From positions 1 through 5,563 of the forward strand of contig SLMF01000128.1 in the NCBI GenBank assembly GCA_007133715.1: DNA of 5,563 bases, read 5' to 3'. Positions 1-5,563 of this stretch are shown here, piece after piece. A program made the position numbers and the translations under genes. A model generated the notes under the pieces. That model saw only the letters and a program-made list of their open reading frames with translations. It did no database searches and was not told where the DNA came from. The DNA comes from Planctomycetaceae bacterium. Its GTDB lineage: Bacteria; Planctomycetota; Planctomycetia; Pirellulales; Pirellulaceae. Each line of letters starts with the position of its first letter. Position 1 is the first letter of the stretch.

Positions 1-2
1 CC

Positions 3-764
3 GTCCCGACCGATCCGGACCGAGCCTTGTATCTGGAGACCGATACCTATGAACTGCTGGTCGGACGCGTGATCCGCCGCAGCGGTCGCGGCGACGAGCT
101 GATCGAAACCTGCCTGGCAATGCTCGGTACCCCCGACATGTCGCCGTCGCAGGAGCTGCTGGAAGCCCTGGCGACCACCGTCAACGCCTGGGCCGGCGAA
201 CCGTCGCCCGAAAATCGAGCGGCCCAGCTGCTCTCGGCCACCTGCCGCGATGTGCGGTATGAGCCGGCGTTGCGAGCCGCCTACGAACGGTATCGGGCGG
301 AACCGGAGCAGACGTTCGAACGCAGGTTGAACACCCCGCCGACGTGGCAAGTTCGCTTGCCGCACCGGCACTGGATCCTGCTGTTCCTGGCCCGGACCCT
401 GGGCAACCTGGAATCGCCCGCCTCCGTCGACACCCTGCTGGCCTCGCTGGTCCCCGAGCTGAACGAAGCTCGGCACGGGCGTCCCGATCCGGCCGAGCCG
501 AATGTCCATCTGCTGCAGATGGAGGCGACCCCTTGCTGGCGAGCCGCTGCCGCCTGGGCTTTGGGACGCATTGGACAGCGGCGGGCCGTGCCGACGTTGC
601 TGGACGTCGTCGCCAATCTGGACAATGCGGTCGACACGCGATACGCCGCTGCCGAAGCGCTGGGCATGATCGCTGATCCCGAAAGTAGTTCCGCCATCCG
701 GCAACTGGCCTTGGAGTACCCCGAAATCTCCGTCCGCCGCGCCTTGCTGGAAGCCTGCGAATAG
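3..764 (+). CDS. HEAT-repeat protein, C-terminal part (5' end outside window)
   Basis: The frame is open from the first complete codon at position 3 to the TAG at 762-764. The TTG at 27 is therefore probably an internal codon, and 253 residues of a longer protein are visible. The sequence is alpha-helical throughout. The clearest HEAT-type repeats lie in the last 75 or so residues (fragment residues about 177-253), with the pattern WRAAAAWALGRIG, then AVPTLLDVV, then RYAAAEALGMIADPES. A further helical pair with the LARTLGNL pattern sits near residues 118-150. HEAT repeats form a curved protein-binding scaffold, so no catalytic residues are expected here. Planctomycetes have long oxidoreductases and cytochromes that end in HEAT repeats, and this could be the tail of one, but the N-terminal domain is not in the window. 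The function is unknown. I am confident that it is coding and that it has HEAT repeats. Confidence 0.85.
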   Translation, partial: VPTDPDRALYLETDTYELLVGRVIRRSGRGDELIETCLAMLGTPDMSPSQELLEALATTVNAWAGEPSPENRAAQLLSATCRDVRYEPALRAAYERYRAEPEQTFERRLNTPPTWQVRLPHRHWILLFLARTLGNLESPASVDTLLASLVPELNEARHGRPDPAEPNVHLLQMEATPCWRAAAAWALGRIGQRRAVPTLLDVVANLDNAVDTRYAAAEALGMIADPESSSAIRQLALEYPEISVRRALLEACE

Positions 765-944
765 CTGTCGGATGACCCGCGGGCTCCCCACCAGGGGTGG
801 CGGAAGAACATCCAGCGAACAACTCGCCACGGACACAAGGTGTGGGGGAATTCCAGGTGTACCGCCCGAGAGACAAACGCGGACAACGAGCCGAACAGAA
901 AGGAGTCGCGTTCACGCAAGATCGACCGTCAAGCCTGAGACCGC
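765..944. other. Spacer after the HEAT-repeat gene
   Basis: No convincing gene was seen in this 180-base stretch. The overlapping frames here give low-complexity Arg/Ser/Pro-rich translations typical of GC-rich shadow frames. Just after the HEAT gene stop there is a short CCCGCGGG palindrome and a weak CCCC/GGGG hairpin near 785-797. Neither has a T-tract, so neither is called as a terminator. A good Shine-Dalgarno-like AAAGGAG lies at 899-905, but no ATG, GTG or TTG follows it at normal spacing. Confidence 0.5.
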
Positions 945-1241
945 TTGGTCAACGCGATCCGCCGATATATCGACGAGGCCTCGACGGCCTTCGCGTTCGA
1001 CGACGAAATCAACGAAATCCGAGCCGAGACAGCCGATGGCACGGTTCACGCCGTGGTGGACGCGCTCTGGCGGTGCTATGACGACGGCAAGATGATCTGG
1101 CTTGAACGCCAGTGCAGGTTTCTCGCCATTCTCAGAGAGCAGCCTTTCGACCCAGCCGATCGTGGGGTTGCCGAAATGTTGTTGTGGTTCAATCCGGTAA
1201 ACAGGAACACGCCGGAAGCGAACCATGAGCTTGGTAAGTAA
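945..1241 (+). CDS. Small hypothetical protein, possibly a decaying gene
   Basis: This is a 98-residue ORF starting at TTG 945 and ending at TAA 1239-1241, 16 bases before the HzsA-like start codon. The first 50 or so residues look like a real acidic helical protein: the segments VNAIRRYIDE, FDDEINEI and VVDALWRCYDD resemble small uncharacterised planctomycete proteins that I recall only loosely. Codons there end mostly in G or C. From about 1098 onward third positions become mixed and the residues no longer look family-like, which suggests a truncated, frameshifted or diverged C-terminus. In-frame extension upstream is blocked by TGA at 936-938. The best ribosome binding site (AAAGGAG at 899-905) lies beyond that stop, and no clear one precedes TTG 945. 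No signal peptide, haem motif or membrane segment was seen. It may be a pseudogene. An antisense ORF across 912-1463 runs into the HzsA-like gene and looks like a shadow. Confidence 0.45.
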   Translation: MVNAIRRYIDEASTAFAFDDEINEIRAETADGTVHAVVDALWRCYDDGKMIWLERQCRFLAILREQPFDPADRGVAEMLLWFNPVNRNTPEANHELGK

Positions 1242-1243
1242 AC

Positions 1244-1250
1244 GGGGGAG
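1244..1250 (+). promoter_or_regulatory. Ribosome binding site of the HzsA-like gene
   Basis: The purine-rich GGGGGAG ends seven bases before ATG 1258. It decides the start: an in-frame ATG at 1225 would add 11 residues (MSLVSKRGRRP), lies upstream of this site and has no comparable site of its own. The 1258 start also puts a normal signal peptide at the very N-terminus. Confidence 0.8.
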
Positions 1251-1257
1251 AAGACCG

Positions 1258-3792
1258 ATGCGAGTCGCGTGGATGAACGGTGTGCGGTGCGGAGTCTGGA
1301 TGATCGGCTTGGCAGGAATGGGGCTGGCCATGCAAGCGGCGGGTGCTGTGCCTCTGGAACGCTTGGCGGATTCCTGGCTGCTCAACCAAGCGGAACGGGC
1401 CACGATTCGCGAGGTGCTGGACAGGGGGATCGCGTCCGAGATCACCGCGAAACGAGCAGCCACCTATGACAAGCTGCAGGCGCGTGCCCGGGCTCGGACG
1501 CCAGAAATCGCTTATGTCCGCCGTGGCGGATACGGATTGGACCCTAACGTCAATGCCGCTATGTGGTGCCAGCGGACCCACCGCGGCTCCGCGATCGTGG
1601 TGGTTAACCCTTCGGATCCGGGACGGACGGAACGGGAGATCTTCACCACGACGCGTGGCTTCCTCTTCGATATCCACCCGTCGTTTGACGGCCGGAAACT
1701 GCTGATGACCTACAAGACGGATGTCCAGGAACCCTTTCACATCTGGGAACTCGAGATCGATGGCACGGGCCTGCGGCAACTCACGGACGGCCCCTATCAT
1801 GATGTGACACCCCTGTACTATCCCGATGGCCGGATCGTCTTCGCGTCCACCCGCTGCGAGCAGTACGCCATGTGCCAGAACTTCCTGGCCTTCACGTTAT
1901 TCATTTGCGAGCCCGACGGCAGCGACATCCGGCGCATCGCTTTCGATTCCCTCTGCAGCGTCTCCCCGGGGCTCATGCACGACGGGACCATCCTTTCCTC
2001 ACGCTGGGAGTACATGGACAAGACCCTGTGGACGTGGCAGGGGATATGGACGGTCCATCCCAACGGGCGCATGCTGCAACTGTTCTACGGCAACACGCTG
2101 TCGGAGCCGGAGGCGCTCTATGCCCCGCGGCAGATCCCCGGCAGCAACAAGGTGATTTATGTCATGGCGGGCCATTACGGAGTGCCCATCGCCGACCTCG
2201 CCCTTGTCGATCGGCGATGGGGAGTCGAGAATCCCGCGGCCTCGCGCAAGCTGACGCACGAGACCGGCGTGGGCCTGCTGGAGGCCGCCGGCGACCAGTG
2301 GCGCCGGACGCGGACCCGCAACTATCGCTCGAACCGCCGCGGCTATACCGACCCCTGGCCGTTCAGTCGCGAATTATCGCTGGCCAGCTATGGCGGGGAG
2401 GACCCCGACCGCGCGTCCATCGTGCTGGTAGATCACGGCGGGGTGACCTATCCCCTGCACCGCGATTCGAGACAAGCGGCGTTCAGCCCGGTGTCGCTCG
2501 CACCTCGTCCCAGGGGCCACGTCCTCGCTGGCGATGCCCCGCAGGAAGAAGGTTTCGGAGTCTTCTATGTGCAGGACATTTACCGAGGGCTCCTCGAACA
2601 GGGGGTCGAGCAAGGCCAGGTCGCCGGGCTGCGAGTCTGGCGGCAAGTCCCCAAGAAATACAACACCGAGGGCGACCGTATCCACGATCATTATCCCCTG
2701 ATCGGATGGGGAACCTACTACGTGAAGGAACTCTACGGAACCGTGCCTGTCGGCGAATCAGGGGCTGTCAAATTCCGCGCCCCGGCCAATGTGGAACTCT
2801 ACTTTTCCGCTGTCGATGACCAGGGTCGGGAGATCCAACGGATGGGCAGCATCACGCAGATCTCGCCCGGGGAAACGATCGGTTGTGTCGGCTGCCACGA
2901 TTCACGCCATCAGGCACCGCCCGTGGATGCCGTTGTGCAGCCGTATTGGGCCTTTCCGGCGGCAGAGATGGTGTCGCCCCCGTGGGCGGCGGACGCCCAA
3001 CCCGGCCAGGGCCACCCGATCAATTATGTCGCTCAGGTGCAACCTGTCTGGGACCGGCATTGCGTCGTGTGCCATAATCCGCGTGAGCCCCGGGGCGGCA
3101 TCGATATGAGCGGCGACAGGAGCCGCCTCTTCAACATGAGCTACGAGAGCTTGGTCGTGCGCAACGCCGACTGGAACCGGGGAAACAATCGCGATCTGGT
3201 AGAATACTACTTTCTCTGGGCAGGGCCCGGCGGCCATTTCCCCGCCCTGAAGACCGGTTCGATGGCCAGCAAGCTCATCGACATGCTTGTCAGCGGGCAC
3301 CAGGACGTCGCCCTGACACGCGACGAGTTGGACACGGTAGCGATCTGGATCGATGCCAACGTCCCTTACTACGGCACCTGGGAGATGTCGCGGCCACGCA
3401 CACCGGGGGGAAGAGACCCCTATTTTACGCTGCGCAACGGTAGCTGGAGCGACCGCGATACGGCCCCCGGAAGGGGAGATCTGCAGCGAGCGGCATGGTC
3501 GCTGGTGGTCGAGGAAATCGTCCAGAACCTGGGTATCCGCTGGACATCGGACATGTTGAATCTCTCGCGTCCAGAACTCAGCCGCGTGCTGTTGCGCCAC
3601 CTATCCCAGGAAGACGGCGGTTGGGCTGAGCCCGATCAGGCGTTGTTCCGCGACACGAGCGATCCCCGCTACCAGCGTCTGCTAGACGCCCTACGCGAGG
3701 GCGCCGCCGATCTGGAGCGATATCCCCGCATGGACATGCCCGGCGCCCGGCCCCTACCCCAGCCGAGAAATTTCGGCCGGGTTTTTCCGTAA
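1258..3792 (+). CDS. Secreted dihaem c-type protein, hydrazine synthase alpha-subunit-like
   Basis: The protein has 844 residues from ATG 1258, close to the size of anammox HzsA (about 800). Residues 1-30 form a signal peptide: Arg2 and Arg10, a hydrophobic stretch, and likely cleavage after Ala28-Gly29-Ala30. It should act in the periplasm or an equivalent compartment, where c-type haem is attached. Residues of roughly 90-350 form a beta-propeller with WD40-like/PD40 patterns (FDIHPSFDGRKLL near 136; YPDGRIVFASTR ending at 199). Cysteines occur at 104, 200, 206, 217 and 233. A middle domain (about 440-551) ends in the haem motif Cys543-x-x-Cys546-His547. A C-terminal domain carries a second motif, Cys602-x-x-Cys605-His606. 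The tail contains PRMDMPG (823-829) and NFGR (838-841). This domain order matches the HzsA family. In anammox bacteria HzsA belongs to a three-subunit hydrazine synthase; beta and gamma partners are absent here, so the substrate is unknown. Redox or electron-transfer activity is inferred. Confidence 0.85.
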   Translation: MRVAWMNGVRCGVWMIGLAGMGLAMQAAGAVPLERLADSWLLNQAERATIREVLDRGIASEITAKRAATYDKLQARARARTPEIAYVRRGGYGLDPNVNAAMWCQRTHRGSAIVVVNPSDPGRTEREIFTTTRGFLFDIHPSFDGRKLLMTYKTDVQEPFHIWELEIDGTGLRQLTDGPYHDVTPLYYPDGRIVFASTRCEQYAMCQNFLAFTLFICEPDGSDIRRIAFDSLCSVSPGLMHDGTILSSRWEYMDKTLWTWQGIWTVHPNGRMLQLFYGNTLSEPEALYAPRQIPGSNKVIYVMAGHYGVPIADLALVDRRWGVENPAASRKLTHETGVGLLEAAGDQWRRTRTRNYRSNRRGYTDPWPFSRELSLASYGGEDPDRASIVLVDHGGVTYPLHRDSRQAAFSPVSLAPRPRGHVLAGDAPQEEGFGVFYVQDIYRGLLEQGVEQGQVAGLRVWRQVPKKYNTEGDRIHDHYPLIGWGTYYVKELYGTVPVGESGAVKFRAPANVELYFSAVDDQGREIQRMGSITQISPGETIGCVGCHDSRHQAPPVDAVVQPYWAFPAAEMVSPPWAADAQPGQGHPINYVAQVQPVWDRHCVVCHNPREPRGGIDMSGDRSRLFNMSYESLVVRNADWNRGNNRDLVEYYFLWAGPGGHFPALKTGSMASKLIDMLVSGHQDVALTRDELDTVAIWIDANVPYYGTWEMSRPRTPGGRDPYFTLRNGSWSDRDTAPGRGDLQRAAWSLVVEEIVQNLGIRWTSDMLNLSRPELSRVLLRHLSQEDGGWAEPDQALFRDTSDPRYQRLLDALREGAADLERYPRMDMPGARPLPQPRNFGRVFP
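3762..3786 (+). terminator. Terminator-like hairpin and T-run inside the 3' end of the HzsA-like gene
   Basis: GCCGA (3762-3766) pairs with TCGGC (3773-3777). A G-T pair can extend the stem to six pairs around an AAAT loop. The sequence CGGGTTTTT follows. The T-run starts four bases after the stem, which is longer than ideal, and the hairpin overlaps the codons for the conserved NFGR tail, so it may simply reflect protein constraint. It is a weak candidate. Confidence 0.35.
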
Positions 3793-3803
3793 CGGGCACG
3801 GTG

Positions 3804-3815
3804 ATGCCGCGGCAT
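3804..3815. repeat. Perfect 12-bp palindrome downstream of the HzsA-like gene
   Basis: ATGCCGCGGCAT is its own reverse complement. It begins 11 bases after the stop codon and is followed by TCTTT. It could form a short hairpin with a CGCG loop and help end transcription, or act as a dimeric protein site. Neither role is shown by the sequence alone. Confidence 0.45.
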
Positions 3816-3992
3816 TCTTTGCGGGTTTGTCGACGGTTCGGTACGATTCATCGCCGACACTACGGAATTTGCCGTGCTGCTGCGGATCGCGTTCCGCAAC
3901 GATGGCCAGCAAGTGACGTTTCCCGACTGAAGTCGTTCCGCCGCCTGCGCTCATCCCCCCGGTGATAGTGACATGGTCGCGGGGACAGCTTA

Positions 3993-4033
3993 CGCATGGG
4001 TTCCCCTGGTCCGCGGGCGGTTGAACCCATGCG
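3993..4033. repeat. Long inverted repeat, REP-like palindrome
   Basis: The left arm CGCATGGGTTC (3993-4003) and the right arm GAACCCATGCG (4023-4033) are perfectly complementary over 11 bp, with a 19-base spacer that contains its own short CCGC/GCGG pairing. The sequence GGGGACAGCTTA immediately precedes it. No T-run follows on either strand, so it is not a standard intrinsic terminator. Its place between convergent genes and its shape recall extragenic palindromes mobilised by REP-associated tyrosine transposases, but no transposase is in the window. Confidence 0.6.
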
Positions 4034-4084
4034 CTGCCTGCTTGGCACGAATGCGCAAATTTGTTCCAATTCAATGCAGCGCCC

Positions 4085-5071
4085 TCAGTAGGGACCGCGG
4101 ATGTGGTCGGCGACCTGGCGCCGATAGAACCGGCGGAGTTCGGCGTGCAATTCGTCCGGGAGCGGCGGCAGGTCAGATACTCCCGCATTGCCCCTCGCCT
4201 GTTCGGCGCGGCTGGCGCCGGGAATGACGACCGACACGGCGTTGTGGTCGAGGATCCAGCGCAGGGCCATCTGGGCCATGGTCATGCCGCGGGGCGCCAG
4301 GTGCTTCAGCATGTCGGCCAGTTCGACGCCTTTTTCGAACGGGATTCCCGCAAAGGTCTCGCCGACGTTGAACAATTGCCCGTCCCGATTGAAGGTGCGG
4401 TGGTCGTTTTCCGGAAACGTGGTATCCCGGGCCATTTTGCCGCTCAGCAGGCCGCTGGCCAGGGGCAGGCGGACGATCAGCGCCACGCCCTTCGCCCGGG
4501 CTGTGTCGAACAGCACGTCGATCGGCTTTTGGCGGAAGATGTTGAAGATGATTTGCAGCGAGGCAAGCCCGTCCTGCTCCAGGCACCACAGCGCCTCGTC
4601 CATCGATTCGACGCTGGCGCCGAACCGCCGGATTTTCCCCGCCTTGCGCAGCCCGCGCAGCCAGTCGAATACATCGCCACGGCGCAGCTGCTCGGTGGGG
4701 ATGCAATGAAGCTGTGTTAGATCAAGCGACTCGACGCCCAAACGCCGGAGCGACGCTTCGGTATGTTTGCGGAACATCTCCTCGGAAAAATTGGTCTCGC
4801 CCTCCGCGACGGGGAAACGCCCGATTTTGGTGGCGACAAAGACGTCTTCGGGACGCGTTTTCAGGAACCGGCCGATCAGCTCCTCGCTGCGCCCGCTGCC
4901 ATACACGTCGGCCGTATCGAAGAACGTGACACCCTGATCGAGCGAGGCGGCGAGGATTTCGAATGCCGCGTCGTCAGTCACATCGCCCCAGCAAACGCCG
5001 TCGAGCTGCCAGCAGCCCAGGCCAACTTCCGAAACATTGACGCCCGATCGTCCAAACTCTCTTGATTTCAT
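4085..5071 (-). CDS. Aldo/keto reductase family oxidoreductase
   Basis: The protein has 328 residues, the usual length for this family. It should be a cytoplasmic NAD(P)H-dependent reductase with a TIM-barrel fold, reducing aldehydes or ketones or oxidising the matching alcohols; the substrate cannot be read from the sequence. The catalytic tetrad is intact: Asp52 and Tyr57 in FFDTADVYG, Lys82 in VATKIGR, and His122 in LTQLHCIP. The family start pattern (LGRSG-like, here FGRSGVNVSEVGLG) lies at residues 6-19. The cofactor phosphate-binding region is near 283-295 (IPGASRAEQARGN). The frame is open further upstream to TTG 5131, but ATG 5071 has the ribosome binding site and puts the conserved N-terminus in place, so it is chosen. 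There is no signal peptide. It lies downstream of, and in the same direction as, the second HzsA-like gene and could be co-transcribed across the 126-base gap, although the gap contains possible hairpins. Confidence 0.92.
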   Translation of the reverse strand: MKSREFGRSGVNVSEVGLGCWQLDGVCWGDVTDDAAFEILAASLDQGVTFFDTADVYGSGRSEELIGRFLKTRPEDVFVATKIGRFPVAEGETNFSEEMFRKHTEASLRRLGVESLDLTQLHCIPTEQLRRGDVFDWLRGLRKAGKIRRFGASVESMDEALWCLEQDGLASLQIIFNIFRQKPIDVLFDTARAKGVALIVRLPLASGLLSGKMARDTTFPENDHRTFNRDGQLFNVGETFAGIPFEKGVELADMLKHLAPRGMTMAQMALRWILDHNAVSVVIPGASRAEQARGNAGVSDLPPLPDELHAELRRFYRRQVADHIRGPY

Positions 5072-5078
5072 GCGATTA

Positions 5079-5085
5079 CCTTTCT
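5079..5085 (-). promoter_or_regulatory. Ribosome binding site of the aldo/keto reductase
   Basis: On the minus strand AGAAAGG ends seven bases before ATG 5071. This supports that start over the in-frame TTG at 5131, which would add 20 residues rich in Lys, Gln, His and Asn that do not fit the family. Confidence 0.7.
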
Positions 5086-5121
5086 GGTCATTACGTTTCT
5101 GATCGTGGGAGTGTGCTTGGA

Positions 5122-5195
5122 ACTTGGTCAAGCCGATGGGGGCCGAAAACCGGCGGCTAGCGCCGTGCCGCTCAGAAAGCTATTTTTGACCAAGT
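5122..5195 (-). repeat. Inverted repeat enclosing smaller hairpins in the reductase leader
   Basis: ACTTGGTCAA (5122-5131) and TTGACCAAGT (5186-5195) are perfectly complementary 10-bp arms 54 bases apart. They nearly fill the gap between the second HzsA-like stop and the reductase start. Between the arms, short GC stems are possible: GCCG/CGGC around AAAAC (5142-5154), and GCTAGC-centred pairing near 5151-5165. In RNA this could be a closed multi-branch structure, or the arms could be a pair of protein sites. It does not end in a T-run on the minus strand. It matches no riboswitch class that I recognise. Confidence 0.5.
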
Positions 5196-5197
5196 CC

Positions 5198-5563
5198 TTA
5201 TCGATACTGTCCGCCGCCGCGATACAGGCGGCCGAAGTTCTGTTCGTAGGGCGCCGGCACACCGCCGGGCATGTCCATACGAGGCTTTTTGTCCAGTTCG
5301 CGCATGCCCTGCTCGATGGTACGCAGCATCGCTTGGTAGACGGGATCGTCCCGGTCAGCAAATCGCGCCGGTTGGATGCCGTCGCGCGCTGCGCAGCGTT
5401 CCAGCCCGCCGGCCGATTGAGCCAGCGGGGCGTTGAGCATCCGGCTGTACTGCGGACGGCTGAGGTTCACCCAGGTGCTGTGGCGATTGTAGCGGAAATC
5501 CAGCTCGCCGTGGCACGCAGCGCAATGCTGCTGGAACAGCTCGCCCAACTCCCGGCTCCAGAC
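5198..5563 (-). CDS. HzsA-like cytochrome c, C-terminal part (5' end outside window)
   Basis: The minus-strand frame is open from the right edge to TAA at 5198-5200, giving 121 residues. The TTG near 5548 is probably an internal codon. A c-type haem motif, Cys14-x-x-Cys17-His18 (HCAACHG), lies near the start of the fragment, in the same context as the second haem motif of the plus-strand HzsA-like protein. The APLAQSAGGLERC segment follows, then a tail aligned to that protein over 48 residues with 22 identities, including PRMDMPG, DP-x-YQ and NFGR. It is therefore a relative of the same family, although the 30 or so residues after the haem differ and the distance between haem and tail is much shorter here. 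The protein should be exported because haem c is attached outside the cytoplasm, but its signal peptide is not visible. It lies upstream of the aldo/keto reductase on the same strand. Confidence 0.85.
   Translation of the reverse strand, partial: VWSRELGELFQQHCAACHGELDFRYNRHSTWVNLSRPQYSRMLNAPLAQSAGGLERCAARDGIQPARFADRDDPVYQAMLRTIEQGMRELDKKPRMDMPGGVPAPYEQNFGRLYRGGGQYR

Larger units (their letters stand above)
3793..4084. other. Spacer between convergent genes, with several palindromes
   Basis: This 292-base stretch lies between the 3' ends of the HzsA-like gene (plus) and the reductase (minus). The ORFs that cross it overlap the reductase or have unlikely composition, and none is called. It contains a 12-bp palindrome at 3804-3815, TGCGGA/TCCGCA at 3881-3886 and 3893-3898, CGACT-GA-AGTCG at 3924-3935, and the 11-bp stem at 3993-4033. 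The density of palindromes suggests terminators or a relic of a small repeat element. Confidence 0.6.

Noticed and set aside
181..915. Minus-strand ORF of 244 residues opposite the HEAT-repeat gene
   Set aside because: The composition is Arg, Pro and Ala rich, it has no domain, and it lies antisense to a frame with clear HEAT repeats.
912..1463. Minus-strand ORF of 183 residues
   Set aside because: It overlaps the start of the well-supported HzsA-like gene and the small plus-strand ORF, and its translation resembles no family. GC-rich DNA often leaves the opposite strand open.
1872..2819. Plus-strand ORF of 315 residues inside the HzsA-like gene
   Set aside because: It is in a different frame within a gene with clear domains, and its Arg/Gly/Pro-rich translation is a shadow.
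1258..3792. Calling the main gene a true hydrazine synthase subunit (hzsA)
   Set aside because: No beta or gamma subunit or other anammox gene is present, and HzsA-like proteins occur in planctomycetes that do not make hydrazine, so only family resemblance is claimed.
3260..3914. A 14-base exact repeat, CGATGGCCAGCAAG, at 3260-3273 and 3900-3913
   Set aside because: One copy is coding and the other intergenic, the flanks do not match, and a repeat of this length could arise by chance in a window this size.
3754..4188. Minus-strand ORF of 144 residues crossing the convergent spacer
   Set aside because: It overlaps the ends of both neighbouring genes, including the reductase on the same strand in another frame, and shows no recognisable domain.
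4061..4720. Plus-strand ORF of 219 residues opposite the aldo/keto reductase
   Set aside because: It is antisense to a gene with an intact catalytic tetrad. Its His/Val/Gln-rich translation is typical of a reverse-frame shadow.
5091..5131. Sigma-70-type promoter for the reductase (TTGACC at 5126-5131 on the minus strand)
   Set aside because: The -35-like hexamer is good, but no acceptable -10 hexamer lies 16-18 bases downstream, and the TTGACC is part of the inverted repeat.

Overview
The window is GC-rich bacterial DNA that looks like a planctomycete chromosome. The main reason is a secreted dihaem protein with the architecture of hydrazine synthase alpha subunit (HzsA-like), followed at the right edge by the tail of a second, related protein. 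Large families of such HzsA-like proteins are, as far as I know, typical of Planctomycetes, including ones that do not perform anammox. No rRNA, tRNA, CRISPR array, integrase or intact transposase was seen.

Layout, left to right. (1) The 3' part of a HEAT-repeat protein on the plus strand runs off the left edge and ends at 764. (2) A roughly 180-base spacer is followed by a small, uncertain plus-strand ORF (945-1241) whose first half looks coding and whose second half looks degraded or divergent. (3) Sixteen bases later comes the main gene (1258-3792, plus): an 844-residue exported protein with a beta-propeller, two c-type haem motifs and a conserved C-terminal tail. (4) A 292-base spacer between convergent genes (3793-4084) holds no credible gene but several palindromes, one an 11-bp perfect stem. 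(5) An aldo/keto reductase lies on the minus strand (4085-5071). (6) A 126-base spacer carries a 10-bp inverted repeat enclosing smaller hairpins. (7) The C-terminal 121 residues of a second HzsA-like cytochrome lie on the minus strand (5198-5563) and run off the right edge.

How they may work together: the two HzsA-like proteins share a C-terminal signature (22 of 48 aligned residues identical by hand alignment) and flank the reductase. The second HzsA-like gene and the reductase lie in the same direction and could be co-transcribed. The haem proteins should act outside the cytoplasm, whereas the reductase has no signal peptide and should be cytoplasmic, so a direct partnership is not shown. 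Nothing resembling the beta or gamma subunits of hydrazine synthase is present, so hydrazine synthesis should not be inferred. The most interesting points are the pair of HzsA-like genes, the His at the position where anammox HzsA is recalled to use a Tyr haem ligand, and the palindromic spacers.
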